DNA from: CAYWXK01 sp964462515
GTDB taxonomy: Bacteria; Planctomycetota; Phycisphaerae; Sedimentisphaerales; Anaerobacaceae
Direction: 5' to 3'
Assembly (NCBI GenBank): GCA_964462515.1
Contig: CAYWXK010000001.1
Span: 62,001-126,000, forward strand
DNA length: 64,000 nucleotides
Positions within the stretch are counted from its first letter, which is position 1; each line of letters begins with the position of its first letter. Shown in pieces: positions 48,760-59,367 of the stretch. Position numbers and translations under genes: made by a program. The notes under the pieces are model-generated. The model did not search any database. It worked only from the letters and a program-made list of their open reading frames with translations, and was not told the origin of the DNA.

Positions 48760-51700
48760 TTCCAGTTGTTACCAAAAATGCTGTAATCGTGCAAATCCAC
48801 AAATCCCTGCCGGTCCATATTCTCCCGCAACAATAGGTCATCCAGAAGCCAGCCGTCACTGAGGATTTTCAGGTCGAGAAAATCTACCCTGCCATCGACA
48901 TTCAAGTCGGCTATGTTGCCTACCTTCGATGGTGACATACTTGCCTCGCAAGTCCCGCCGTATGCTTCGACATTTATTCGTTTTCCATTAGGCCATAGCT
49001 CCGCCTTCCAATCGGAAGCCGGGTCGCCGGCGTCTATGCAGGGGCTGGTTACAGTGTCATTTACCCACCTTCGCCCGATTGGGTCCCATCGTCCGTATTT
49101 TGAACGCAGGTGATAATCGTCACGTGCAACATCGGCAAACAGCGGGTCATCATCAAAATTACCGGCACCCCACGTGAATGTGCAGCCCACATCAACTGTT
49201 ACGCCGGTCTTTCCTCCCTCCCAATCGCTATAAGAGGCGGCCATCGTCGATGGATAAGTTGTCGAACCCTGCTTATATCGCAGGTATATGTGGAATCCAT
49301 CAGGCGCGGTGTTTTCCCAGAAGATGCAGTTTTTAAGCAGAACTCCACTGGTATATGCGCACTGAATAGCTCCGCCTTCAACGGCTGCCTCATTTCTGTA
49401 GAACAAACAATTCTCGCACAGCACCGGAGCGCCCCACAGTGCCATTGCGCCGCCGCCATCGTATAAGCCCGAAGAGCGTGTCCCTTTGGAGATATTTTTA
49501 TAGACCAGACTCTTTGATAAGACTGTGCTGGAAGAATTGGCTATGTATAAACCGCCTCCACTGGCAGCAGTGTTACTAAATATCTTGCTTGTAGTAATGC
49601 GAGCTGCTGCACCTGACTGGCTTGCGATTCCACCTCCGGAAGATGCTGCGGTGTTGCGACTGATTATGTTGTTGGTCAATTGTGGCTTTGAGCCATCGCA
49701 TATATAGATTCCTCCACCGTGGAAGTTAGAAGCTGAATTCCTGAATATCTGGCAATTGCTGACAACCATATCCGAGTTCGAGCCGTAGATACCGCCGCCA
49801 AGCTCAGCGCTGTTGTAGCTTATAACGCAATTTTTTATCGTTGGAGATGAGTCAATACACTGGATGCCGCCGCCTGCCCAGACATCGATGCCGGCAAATT
49901 CCACCTCGTAACCGGCGCCGCCGGTAATCCTGAAACCATTAAGAACGCAATCTGCATCTTCGCCCGATGCAAATGTCACCACAGAACCTTTGCCCAAAGC
50001 GTTTATGACCGTTGCTGTGACAATGGCAGGGTCTTGCGGGTCGGTGCTTGTCAATAGAACACTCTTGCCCTCCAGGTCTATATTTTCATAGTAATTGCCC
50101 GGCAAAACAATAATGGAATCCTGGTGATGGAAAGCCCTGTCAATAGCCTCCTGAATCATATCAAACGGATGTGTTTGGCTGCCGTTCTCATTCGGGTCGC
50201 TTATGGCAGAGTCAAAAGGCCCGGGGTCATTTGGCGCATTATCGTCCACATAGAATGTCTGCGGCAGTGTGCCGGTTGCTGTAACCTTGAAAGTATAAAG
50301 ACTCTCGTCGGCATCATTATTCGCAATAGTTATAGTAGCCGTATATGAACGTGCAACATCTGGCGTAAATTTAATATCGAATGTTGTTGAATCCATAGAT
50401 AACACCGGCGTCGAAGGCTGCGAGGTAACAACAAAATGGCCTGCATCGACGCCGCCTGTCTTGACCGGCGGGATGCCCGTCAAATTCAGGTCTGCGCCGC
50501 CAAGATTTTCGATGGTAAATGTCACGCTTTTATCATATCCGAGGTTGACGTTCTTGAAGTTGTAGCTGCCTTTGTATGGAATGTCGGTCAAATCCTGTCG
50601 AACGTTTATTTCCGGAGGAATACCGCTTGCGTCAATGGTAAAGTCGGCATCGCTTGTATCGGTGTAGCTTGCGTCCGATGTGGAAGTTACCCTGATTCTG
50701 CATTTCGTAGAACCCGGCAGAGCGACACTCCATTTTTGGTTTCCATCGTTTGCAGTGCTGGCTATTATGGTGGACCAAGTAGTACCGCTATCGCGGCTGA
50801 TTTCTATCTTGACATTATGGCTCAAATTGCCGAAGTTGTCCCAGTTTATCGTGTATAACTGACCGACGGTCAGAGTTTCACCGCCGTTAGGCGCAATCAC
50901 TGTGCAAGTCGGCGGCCCGACCGCAACTCGATAGGAATGGCTTTTCGCATAATCGCTGGAATCAGCCTTCCATATAACCAGACCGTGGTAACCAGTATCT
51001 GCGATTTTTATCTGGAATTTCTCATCGGCTCCATCGCCGGCGTTATTGGCAAAGGCCCCTGTTATGTATTCACTCTTTTTGGCATTTATTGTTTCGTCAT
51101 CGTAAAGGCTCATTCCCAGGTCGCAGGTGCCCCCGGTCTGGTCGAGGTAGAAAAAGTATTCTCCTGCCGTAAGGTAAATTTCATATATATCGAGCACATT
51201 GGTAATGTTTTTGGAATATGGCCCATTCCATTGAGTGCCTGGCCGAGGATAGATTTTTACGCTCGCAGATTCTTCAATTCGAAAATCCCCTGTTGCGTTA
51301 TTATCGTTAATCGCACCGGCATAGTAAGTGCCTGCCGCTGCCATATTGTCGTTGACAATTACAAAATCAGAAGCATCGTATGGGTCGATGGACCACTCAA
51401 GATAACCGCCGCCGAAGCCGCCTTCGCTGCCTGTGTAATCTCCGATATTCCAGAGCCTCAAACTGTAGTATGAGTTGGCGTCGGCAGGTAAAATACCTAC
51501 AGCCGACCACCATTTATCCGGATGTTCGTTTTGAACATCGAACGAAAAGCCGTCATTGTTATACCATAAAGCTCCGCCTGTATCGCCCCAGGCGTCTCTG
51601 GCCGGCGGCGCAGAACGCGTAACCGGCGAATTATCTGAAAGTGCGTATGGGCTCCAAACAAACTGGTTGCCCCAGCGGTTGTCGCCTTCATGCTGTTCGG

Positions 51701-54554
51701 TTACATCGTCATCTACATCGAGCACATAATACAGGGTGTGCCTGCCTCCTTTAAGAATTTGAGGTTTCTGAATATTTCTGTGCTGCATAACAGCTCCAGG
51801 CCCCAAGGACACTGTGCTCGAGAAGAACCATATACCATCCATATAGACAGCGGTGTAGTGGGAAGCGGCTGACACAGCAGAGTCGTTTATCCACGCCCAG
51901 TTGTAATAAGTATCATCTGTATTTCCCGGCAGCGTAGCAGTAATCGGACACGAGGTGCTTGTAGCACCACTAGCATTTCTTGGAACTATCGGGTAGTCCC
52001 ATCCCGAAGGAGTGGTATCTGTAAGATTAGGCAGCCCCGCAACGCCGACTTCGATAGAGGCAGATTTTGTTGCTGTGTAGGTCTCGAGATAGCAGGTGCT
52101 TGAGTTGGTTACAGAAATTGAAAAATTCCCGCTTGAGCCGGGCGAGCGAACTGTCCAGCTCGCCAGAGCCGAGAAACCGGGATTTATTTTCCCAAGACTC
52201 CGCGGATTTGAGCCGGAAACTAATGTGAAACCAGCCGGCAGGTTCAGGGTAATCTGATTATTGTGTGCCGCCACATCGCCATTGTTATACACCCTTGCAC
52301 TAACTGTAAAATCAGTACTGAAGTATATAACCGAAGGCATTGACAGAGTAATGCTAAAGGTCGGTGGGTCAACCCTTTCAAAATTTTCTTCTGTCGCCAG
52401 AGCAAAATCCTCGCTGCCAGCGCCTTCTATGGTTGCGCTCCAGCAATACACCTTGATAACTACATCGCGAGAGTCATCACAGGATACCTGGTGCACATTG
52501 TTGGATTGATGTATAGTATCGCTGTCAACCAGACTGCCGGTGTCTTCATCATAAAGCCGTAAATTCAGGTCGGTAAGTGTGTAATAAGTGCTCGGCTCGC
52601 TGTCGCTGTTATAGACAGCTCTTCTGTGCCACACCAGCGTAGCCTTATCGTTGGCATCCATATGCCCTTTATAAAACTTATAATCATCGTCATCAGGAGC
52701 ATCATCGGAGGCAGTAACGCTAAAGACAAAATAATCATTTCGATGAAAAAAGGCATGGTCCAAATCCATAACGCCCCAGCCATAAGTGGGGTCCCAGTGG
52801 TCGCCGTCAATTGGCCCGTCATCGCCGTATTCTGTTAAAGTGCCGCCGTCCGACCACGTTGCAGCGGTGTTGATTAACACCGCCTTCTGTGCCTTTGGAT
52901 TATTGTTGCCGCCGTCTTCGAGAAGCAAAATCGCCCCGGCTACGTGGGGTGCTGCGGCACTGGTGCCGCCGTGATTGGCGAAAGCCGTTGTCGATGCTAT
53001 ATCGGTTGAATACGTATCTGTGCCTGGCGCACAGATATCTGGTTTTCGCCGACCTGACGGTGTAGGACCTCGGCTGCTTGACGACGTAATAATATCGTCT
53101 GTTGTTTCAGCCGTATCTTTGATATCCAGATTTGCTGCCGACATAAGGTTGTGCGACTGCGGATAACCAATTTCATCAAGGCCGCGATTGCCGGCTGATT
53201 TTGTTACCATAACCCACAAATCATCAACGACCGCATCCATAAATCTCTCATAAGGGCCGTATTCATAGTCAAGATAGTAGAGACTGTAGCTATTATTTAT
53301 GACCTCAGGAGCCTGTGCTGTCAGCGGGCAGTCGAGCACCCAATCGACATTCTCCATAACATCACTTTCTGATATGTCATTATGTCCCCGCGCATCAAAC
53401 AGAGCATCCAGACCAAATGCGATTCCTTTGTAAGTGCTGTCAGTGCTGGCGATGACGCCCGCAGTGCGTGTGCCGTGAGAGCCACTATAGCCGGAGGTTT
53501 TCTTGAAGATGTCTCTTGGGTTTGAGGATGGCGGCGTCCGATATTTTAGATAAACATGGTCTTCACGGACGCCAGTATCAATTAGAGCCGCATCATAGGT
53601 GCCCCCATCGAAACCGGCGTCCCACCACTCGCTTGCACCGAGCATACTTGCGCTTTCGTCAAGGTCAAAAGTGCACGGGTAATCCGGCGTGATACTTTCT
53701 ACCAATGGCGAACGGGCCAAGACCTCTATCGCCAAAGCTGGAATAACTGCGCCAATCGAGTTCGACAGACTGCTTACTCCGGTTACTTGTCCGTTATAAT
53801 GGTCGATGATGTTGAATATTTGTTTTTGTTGGCCGGCAACTGCCTGCTTGGTTTGCTGCGAGATGTCTTTTCTCATAGCGTCCAGAAGCGAGTCGATTTG
53901 CTTATTTGTAGATTTGATTATCTCCATTCTATCCTGTGGCAAAACCATATCTGCAAGCGAATGTTTCTCCTGCTCTGTATTTGCAAAATTCTTTTTCGGA
54001 CGCTGTTGTGCAATTATATCTTTTACCTGTTGAGCCAGGGCGTTGATTTGAGGCAGGCGATTTGCCTTGACGTTTTTTGAAAGCTGGTGCAGAGGTTTGT
54101 CTTTTAGATGTATAATGACCTTGACCTGCTCCTGCTCCATCGCCATCTGTGATACATCAGGATGGATCTTACCCAGCTCCCAGCTCGACCTGTCCTCCAT
54201 AGTAATCACGGGCTCGATTTGGCCATATTCGCTTATGTGATAGCTCTGGCCTTTCTTGCTTCCTTCAAATACGTCATTATCTGCCTGAGCAACAAAGTCT
54301 GTCATAACATACTTCTTGCTGCCTTCGGATTCCCCAACGACAATATTTGCTGCTGATTCTGTGCCTGTGCCTGCCTCTGCGTCGCCCGGCGCATAGCCAT
54401 TGTCGGGTTGTCTAACAGAATTGGCATCTTTGCTAATCTCAGGGATAGCTGGGTAGGAATGGTCTTGTTGTGTCCGTTGGTCTGTTTGTGCGCCAGCGAG
54501 CACCGAGCATAACAAGATAACTAAAAGATACTTGCAGATTAGTTTTGTTTTCAT
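48744..54554 (-). CDS. Giant secreted subtilase with CARDB-like, beta-helix and dockerin-like domains
   Basis: The 1936-residue protein starts at ATG 54554 with a signal peptide (YLLVILLCSVLAGA). A propeptide-like region (~135-310) precedes an S8 subtilisin domain with Asp326 (ALIDTGV), His360 (GSHGTRTAG) and Ser532 (GGTSAAAPHVAG). Next come a CARDB/beta-sandwich stretch (~735-900), a prepeptidase C-terminal-like domain, an Ig-like GGETLTVGQLYTINW module, a choice-of-anchor-type domain (NVNLGYDKSVTFTIENLGG), then a right-handed beta-helix (~1430-1780) with repeated GGGIY and NCxIxxN units. It ends in a dockerin-like pair of loops: ADLNVDGRVDFLDLKILSDG and NMDRQGFVDLHDY. It is probably exported and attached through that tail. 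The next gene overlaps its end. Confidence 0.9.
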   Translation of the reverse strand: MKTKLICKYLLVILLCSVLAGAQTDQRTQQDHSYPAIPEISKDANSVRQPDNGYAPGDAEAGTGTESAANIVVGESEGSKKYVMTDFVAQADNDVFEGSKKGQSYHISEYGQIEPVITMEDRSSWELGKIHPDVSQMAMEQEQVKVIIHLKDKPLHQLSKNVKANRLPQINALAQQVKDIIAQQRPKKNFANTEQEKHSLADMVLPQDRMEIIKSTNKQIDSLLDAMRKDISQQTKQAVAGQQKQIFNIIDHYNGQVTGVSSLSNSIGAVIPALAIEVLARSPLVESITPDYPCTFDLDESASMLGASEWWDAGFDGGTYDAALIDTGVREDHVYLKYRTPPSSNPRDIFKKTSGYSGSHGTRTAGVIASTDSTYKGIAFGLDALFDARGHNDISESDVMENVDWVLDCPLTAQAPEVINNSYSLYYLDYEYGPYERFMDAVVDDLWVMVTKSAGNRGLDEIGYPQSHNLMSAANLDIKDTAETTDDIITSSSSRGPTPSGRRKPDICAPGTDTYSTDIASTTAFANHGGTSAAAPHVAGAILLLEDGGNNNPKAQKAVLINTAATWSDGGTLTEYGDDGPIDGDHWDPTYGWGVMDLDHAFFHRNDYFVFSVTASDDAPDDDDYKFYKGHMDANDKATLVWHRRAVYNSDSEPSTYYTLTDLNLRLYDEDTGSLVDSDTIHQSNNVHQVSCDDSRDVVIKVYCWSATIEGAGSEDFALATEENFERVDPPTFSITLSMPSVIYFSTDFTVSARVYNNGDVAAHNNQITLNLPAGFTLVSGSNPRSLGKINPGFSALASWTVRSPGSSGNFSISVTNSSTCYLETYTATKSASIEVGVAGLPNLTDTTPSGWDYPIVPRNASGATSTSCPITATLPGNTDDTYYNWAWINDSAVSAASHYTAVYMDGIWFFSSTVSLGPGAVMQHRNIQKPQILKGGRHTLYYVLDVDDDVTEQHEGDNRWGNQFVWSPYALSDNSPVTRSAPPARDAWGDTGGALWYNNDGFSFDVQNEHPDKWWSAVGILPADANSYYSLRLWNIGDYTGSEGGFGGGYLEWSIDPYDASDFVIVNDNMAAAGTYYAGAINDNNATGDFRIEESASVKIYPRPGTQWNGPYSKNITNVLDIYEIYLTAGEYFFYLDQTGGTCDLGMSLYDDETINAKKSEYITGAFANNAGDGADEKFQIKIADTGYHGLVIWKADSSDYAKSHSYRVAVGPPTCTVIAPNGGETLTVGQLYTINWDNFGNLSHNVKIEISRDSGTTWSTIIASTANDGNQKWSVALPGSTKCRIRVTSTSDASYTDTSDADFTIDASGIPPEINVRQDLTDIPYKGSYNFKNVNLGYDKSVTFTIENLGGADLNLTGIPPVKTGGVDAGHFVVTSQPSTPVLSMDSTTFDIKFTPDVARSYTATITIANNDADESLYTFKVTATGTLPQTFYVDDNAPNDPGPFDSAISDPNENGSQTHPFDMIQEAIDRAFHHQDSIIVLPGNYYENIDLEGKSVLLTSTDPQDPAIVTATVINALGKGSVVTFASGEDADCVLNGFRITGGAGYEVEFAGIDVWAGGGIQCIDSSPTIKNCVISYNSAELGGGIYGSNSDMVVSNCQIFRNSASNFHGGGIYICDGSKPQLTNNIISRNTAASSGGGIASQSGAAARITTSKIFSNTAASGGGLYIANSSSTVLSKSLVYKNISKGTRSSGLYDGGGAMALWGAPVLCENCLFYRNEAAVEGGAIQCAYTSGVLLKNCIFWENTAPDGFHIYLRYKQGSTTYPSTMAASYSDWEGGKTGVTVDVGCTFTWGAGNFDDDPLFADVARDDYHLRSKYGRWDPIGRRWVNDTVTSPCIDAGDPASDWKAELWPNGKRINVEAYGGTCEASMSPSKVGNIADLNVDGRVDFLDLKILSDGWLLDDLLLRENMDRQGFVDLHDYSIFGNNWKWTEP

Positions 54555-54769
54555 GGGTCTATTTTCTCCTCATCTTTTTTGGCGTCAGTAACTATTTAAC
54601 CAGTAATTCTTGTTTGCTGCGTGACACGATTCATAAATTATACAGTTTTATTATTTTATCAAATCTTTTCTATAATGGCAATTGTTTTGGCATAGCATTT
54701 TCACTATTTTCTCTTTGTAACAGTCCAAAACGCAAAAATCGCTTGAAAAGGCACCCGTCCTGCCGCTCT
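54555..54769. other. Short AT-rich intergenic region
   Basis: About 215 bases between two minus-strand genes; GAGGAG for the subtilase lies at its left edge. I see no terminator, repeat or gene in it. Confidence 0.45.
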
Positions 54770-56923
54770 TTACTGTGTTTGCTGCCTGATTTTGCAGGCA
54801 ATATCCCGGCTGAATGGCGGGACAACAATCTCTAAGGCGCCCTCTGCCGGAGCAACCTGCCTCTGGTCGATAATTTTGCCCTCGCGTGTGTGCCACCACT
54901 CAACGCGATAATTACCAGCTTCAAGGTTATGGATGCTGATTTTGGCGTCTTTGATTTCTTTGGGTTCTTGTTTTTCAATCACTGAGCTCCACCAGGTTGC
55001 TTGCCGGTTAAAGAGCCAGATATATGCACAGTTATTACCCTGGTATCCCAATAGGCGAATTTGTTCGTTGGAACTTGTAGCATTGAGCTTCTCAAGTCCT
55101 GCCAGCCGAACGTCTGCCAGAAACGTTGCAAGCGACCGATAGTGGCCGTAGGCATCTTGCCTATCTAATTGGTCCCACCACCAGAACAGCGTTGTCCCTG
55201 AGATGCCTGCAAAAGCCGATGACCAGAGCGAATTATGGAAATGCACAGCTTCTTTATCCTGTTTCATATCATCGCTCAATCCCCACTTTTCTGTGGCCAA
55301 ACCAAATTCGCCGATTAACACCGGCTTACCTGGGGCGTGCTCTCTCAAAAACTGCGCTTTCTCAAGTATCACTTCCACCTCATCCTTGTAGCTCTCCTTT
55401 GTCCCCGGACGCATATAGTGGTGGATCTGGCCTATATCCAGGCGCGGATGTCGGCAGTCTTTCGCAGAAGGATGCCAGGTGCTGGTGGTGCGCAGGTGAT
55501 GGTAAATGTCAATCTGCTCAAGGTATTTACCAACTTCATCATAGAAGCGGTCGGTGGCCTTGCCTGGGTCGATTTCATTAAAGTATTCCCAGGCGGCAAC
55601 GTTTGTCAAATAACCCCAACGTGCCACGGCGTATCGCATTAAATTCTTGGCATCCCGAATTGCCCGTTCATACTCAGAGCTTTTGTCGTCGGAAAGCGAA
55701 TTCATATAGAGGTCTCTGGTTATCACGCACAACATTAGATAAATATTCTTTTGCCTTGCAGATTCGATAAGCTCATCCAGCATAAAGCAATCGACCTGGT
55801 TATAGAACCCTCTTATCGGGCGATTGACATTAGCTTCCCACAGAAGCTCAGGGCCACCACCGGCCTCCTTCAGTGATAGATTATCCAGCCAAATTGTTCC
55901 TGCTCCGACTAATCTTAGAACAACTCTGCCCAGCCAGAAATCATTTTCCCCGCTGACAAACTCTCGATTAAAATTTTTCCACCCGCCGTCTGGGGCAGCA
56001 TCGAAGACCGGTTCTTTATCGCCGCGCCCAATTTCCACCTTTAATCCGTTTGGGCCTTTTGCTTTGAATCGGCCGGTGAGGATATAGCGAGTCTGTGGCC
56101 GTATCGCTACCGGATGTGAAGGGTCAACAGTAATCGAAGCGCCATCGCTGCCTTCGAGCTTCACACACTTGCGGGGATTTGAATCGTTTGTGGCATCCGG
56201 CACAGGGACAATAACAGCCCTGCGGGACCACGAGCGGTCCCAGGCACTCTTTTTTGCTTCGATGGCCATTGCCCAATCCTCGCAGCAGGTCCATATTCGC
56301 AAAAAGTTGGCCCCGTTCTGCGACAGCTTGCCAAATATCTCTTTTGCCCTGGTGATATCAACGTATTGAGATTCGCCGATGAAGGCAAGGTTCTGGCCTA
56401 TCGCAAAGAAAAAACCTCCTTCGCTGAACTCTAAAAAGCGAGGGTCCTTGCGACCTATCCGGAGAAAACCTTTGCTGGAAGAGGCCGTGCAGTCAAAGTC
56501 TATACTGTTCGAGCGAGTTATCCCATTTCGGTCTTTCAATACTGCTATCGCAGTGTAGCTGCCGGATTCTGTCGGAGCAAATCGTGCCTTCCAACTGCCC
56601 TGACCGATTGGATAATACCAATTTGCAATTCTTCCGCTTCGGCTGATTGGCTGTTGCTCATAATCCTGGCAATAAAAGGCAGGAAGTGTAACATCCTTTC
56701 CGCTGGGCGTTTTCAATAGCAATGTTAAATCAACTTCATTCGGGTCAAAGGGATTATCGTATTTACCGTCAATCGCAATGAGCAGTTCTATCTTCTCATA
56801 TTTGCCCACGCTTTTTGTCGGACTCTGTAGCTCGACCTTGCTCTGCGCCAAACACTGATGCGGATAAAAACACACAACAATCATACCTATCAAAATTAGC
56901 TGCTCTATTACTATTTTTCGCAT
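54770..56923 (-). CDS. DUF5060-domain glycoside hydrolase (clan GH-A-like) with inserted carbohydrate-binding-like domain
   Basis: The 717-residue protein starts at ATG 56923, preceded by AAAGGAGCGCTT; an ATG ten codons upstream lacks a site. After a signal peptide (LILIGMIVVCFYPHQCLA) comes a DUF5060 Ig-like domain (SWKARFAPTESGSYTAIAVL), then a barrel start (GFLRIGRKDPRFLEF, GANFLRIWTCCEDW) interrupted at ~230-350 by a jelly-roll-like insert (TRYILTGRFKAKGPNGLKVE, GAGTIWLDNLSLKE). The barrel resumes with LMLCVITRDLY, VAAWEYFNEIDPG (acid/base Glu) and KPVLIGEFGLA (nucleophile Glu), the arrangement of clan GH-A retaining enzymes. It shares its architecture with the protein at 13184-15259. Substrate is unknown, probably a plant or algal polysaccharide. 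Confidence 0.87.
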   Translation of the reverse strand: MRKIVIEQLILIGMIVVCFYPHQCLAQSKVELQSPTKSVGKYEKIELLIAIDGKYDNPFDPNEVDLTLLLKTPSGKDVTLPAFYCQDYEQQPISRSGRIANWYYPIGQGSWKARFAPTESGSYTAIAVLKDRNGITRSNSIDFDCTASSSKGFLRIGRKDPRFLEFSEGGFFFAIGQNLAFIGESQYVDITRAKEIFGKLSQNGANFLRIWTCCEDWAMAIEAKKSAWDRSWSRRAVIVPVPDATNDSNPRKCVKLEGSDGASITVDPSHPVAIRPQTRYILTGRFKAKGPNGLKVEIGRGDKEPVFDAAPDGGWKNFNREFVSGENDFWLGRVVLRLVGAGTIWLDNLSLKEAGGGPELLWEANVNRPIRGFYNQVDCFMLDELIESARQKNIYLMLCVITRDLYMNSLSDDKSSEYERAIRDAKNLMRYAVARWGYLTNVAAWEYFNEIDPGKATDRFYDEVGKYLEQIDIYHHLRTTSTWHPSAKDCRHPRLDIGQIHHYMRPGTKESYKDEVEVILEKAQFLREHAPGKPVLIGEFGLATEKWGLSDDMKQDKEAVHFHNSLWSSAFAGISGTTLFWWWDQLDRQDAYGHYRSLATFLADVRLAGLEKLNATSSNEQIRLLGYQGNNCAYIWLFNRQATWWSSVIEKQEPKEIKDAKISIHNLEAGNYRVEWWHTREGKIIDQRQVAPAEGALEIVVPPFSRDIACKIRQQTQ

Positions 56924-57093
56924 AAGCGCTCCTTTGTAGTCTCCACTAACCAAAGCCGGGTTTCTCTAATCTATAATACAACCGCTTAGATAAAAAATCA
57001 CGAATTTAAGATTAGGTTGTTTTCTTGCATCAAATAGAGGTAAAATTGATAAGGTTTTTATAACTCGATTTATATATTTACAGGAGAAAGACA

Positions 57094-59367
57094 ATGTCCT
57101 TTCTGCAATTCAAACGTTCCGCCTCATCTCAGTATATTTTTATCGTTTTTGTCATATTCATAATAGCTGCGCTTTGCTCTGCTCAGCCTGCAGCAGAAAA
57201 GGTTGTGTTAGCGAACGACATTATTCGTTTTGAATTCAACCAGCCGTATATGAGTTTGGTTGCTATGAAGGACTTGGCCGCAGGTATAAATCACATCCAG
57301 CCAACCGATGGAAAACCTGCGCTCTGGGAGCTTGTCTTCTCTCGCGGCACCGAAAAGCAGATACTCTCCAGCACACAGTTACCTTGCACTTCTTATAAGG
57401 TTGAACAACTGTCTGACGGCCTGCGGCGTGCAACTTTTGAATGGGTAGATTTGGATTTGGAAAAAGACAAGGATATTGTCGATGTGCGGGTAGAAGCAGA
57501 TTTGCCTCAAAGGGAGGGTATCGCCTCGTGGAGAATATGGGTGGACAACGACTCAAATAGCTGGGGACTTTACGAGGTCTATTTTCCAAAATGCAACGGC
57601 TTCTTAAAATCCGCTGAGTATGACATCGCCGTTCCGAGGCGTAATTCGGGCAAGCTCTTTAAGTCCTGCCGGGACAGGATGTCGTATCTATACCCTTACG
57701 GCTGGTCAATGCCAATGCAATTTTTTTGCGCAACAAAAGGAGCTGACTCGGTCTATGTCGCAACGCACGACCCGAACGCCTGGGACAAGGCATTTATCAT
57801 AGAACCCGGCAAAGAGTTTTATTTAAAAACAAACGTTGAGAATATGGGCGTTCCAGGCAGCGACTATAAAGCCCCGTTTCCTGCGATGATAGGCGTATAT
57901 CGCGGCGACTGGATGGAAGGATGCAAGATTTATCGCAGGTTCGCAATTACGGCCCCGTGGACATCGCAAGGCAGACTCTCGCAGCGCACCAGCACACCAA
58001 AGATACTCAAAGATGTCGGCTTATGGATGCTTGTGGGAAATTTCATTGGGCCCGAAGGCGGAACTCTGGAGGAAAAGAACAAGCCCTTAATTGATGCACA
58101 AAAGTTTTTTGATGTCCCCATTGCTGCGCACTGGTATAACTGGCACGCTATCCCATTTGATACTCACTATCCGCACTATTTTCCAACCAAGCCCGGCATC
58201 CCGCAGCAAGCCCAAGACCTGGTGTCAAAGGGTCTTTTGATAATGCCCTACATCAACGGCAGGATTGTCGATATTTCAAATCAGGATTTTAACGATTACT
58301 TCCCATACTGCGCCAAAGACCAGGCGGGAAAACACTACATTGAAACATACGGCAATCAGGTAAAGCAGGCTCCGATGTGTCCTTACACACAATTCTGGCA
58401 GGATAAGGTCGCCGGGATTGTCGAGCGACTGGCTGACGAAGTCGGCGTAAATGCAGTATATATCGACCAGATAGCCGCCGCAGGCCCGGTTCTGTGTTTC
58501 GACAAATCGCACGGCCATCCGCTCGGCGGCGGGGGCTGGTGGGTCGATGGCTACAGAAAAATGCTCAGAAAAGTCCAGAAGGTCGCTCACAGTAAAGATA
58601 GAAACATCGTAATAACCACGGAGTGCGCAGCAGAGCCTTTTATGGACGGTGTCGATGCTTTTCTTACCTGGATAAAGCCCGATGAGCGGTCGATTCCAAT
58701 GATACCGGCTGTCTATTCGGGATACAGTTTGTATTTTGGCAGCCCAGCCTGGTTCGAGCACGGCGACCGGGCCTGGATTATGGCGCAGGGGCGGGCGTTT
58801 CTCTGGGGCAGCCAGAACGGCTGGATGGGGTTTGAATTATTCAAGCCGGAACACGCCAACAAAGCTGCCTATCTGAAAAAAATTGGTAAATACCGCCTTG
58901 CGGCGAAAAAATTTCTTACTTATGGGGAATTAGTTGGCGTTATTAAGCCGACAAATAACATCCAGAATATAACAGAGATTTGGCCCGACCACGAAAATAA
59001 ACCGCGAAACGCAACTCTGCCGGGCATACAGGGTGCCGTCTGGAAGGCAGAGGATGGGACGCTCGGTGTCTTCCTGGCAAATTATCTTGAGAAAGAAAAT
59101 ACTGTCGAATTTACTATTGACCCGCTTGTATATGGCCTGAAAGCCGATGCCGCCGGTTGGACAATCACACAAATCTCTCCCGAAGGAAATCTTCTTGAAG
59201 GAACCATTCCATCCGGACTTATAAAAAGGACCGAAACCCTTGGGCCGTGGGAGATACGTGTGCTGGAGATTAACCCGGATTTTTCAAGGCCACAGAGCGG
59301 CACAGAGAACACAGAGGGACTTCACCGCAGGCGTTTGAAAAACGCCTTACAGGTCAGAGCGGAATAG
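57094..59367 (+). CDS. DUF6259-like putative glycoside hydrolase
   Basis: The 757-residue protein starts at ATG 57094 behind CAGGAGAAAGACA and has a signal peptide (YIFIVFVIFIIAALCSA). The beta-rich N-terminal half (NDIIRFEFNQPYMSLVAMKD) is followed by a barrel with HWYNWHAIPFDTHYPHYFP, LLIMPYINGRIVDIS, NAVYIDQIAAAGPVLCFD, NIVITTECAAEPFMDGVDAF and a C-terminal beta domain. This is the pattern of DUF6259 proteins, relatives of GH-type alpha-glycosidases; Asp in YIDQ and Glu in TTECAAEP are candidate catalytic residues. It is convergent in layout with the putative hydrolase at 10285-12465. It is divergently transcribed from the DUF5060 enzyme, so the two may share a control region. Confidence 0.78.
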   Translation: MSFLQFKRSASSQYIFIVFVIFIIAALCSAQPAAEKVVLANDIIRFEFNQPYMSLVAMKDLAAGINHIQPTDGKPALWELVFSRGTEKQILSSTQLPCTSYKVEQLSDGLRRATFEWVDLDLEKDKDIVDVRVEADLPQREGIASWRIWVDNDSNSWGLYEVYFPKCNGFLKSAEYDIAVPRRNSGKLFKSCRDRMSYLYPYGWSMPMQFFCATKGADSVYVATHDPNAWDKAFIIEPGKEFYLKTNVENMGVPGSDYKAPFPAMIGVYRGDWMEGCKIYRRFAITAPWTSQGRLSQRTSTPKILKDVGLWMLVGNFIGPEGGTLEEKNKPLIDAQKFFDVPIAAHWYNWHAIPFDTHYPHYFPTKPGIPQQAQDLVSKGLLIMPYINGRIVDISNQDFNDYFPYCAKDQAGKHYIETYGNQVKQAPMCPYTQFWQDKVAGIVERLADEVGVNAVYIDQIAAAGPVLCFDKSHGHPLGGGGWWVDGYRKMLRKVQKVAHSKDRNIVITTECAAEPFMDGVDAFLTWIKPDERSIPMIPAVYSGYSLYFGSPAWFEHGDRAWIMAQGRAFLWGSQNGWMGFELFKPEHANKAAYLKKIGKYRLAAKKFLTYGELVGVIKPTNNIQNITEIWPDHENKPRNATLPGIQGAVWKAEDGTLGVFLANYLEKENTVEFTIDPLVYGLKADAAGWTITQISPEGNLLEGTIPSGLIKRTETLGPWEIRVLEINPDFSRPQSGTENTEGLHRRRLKNALQVRAE

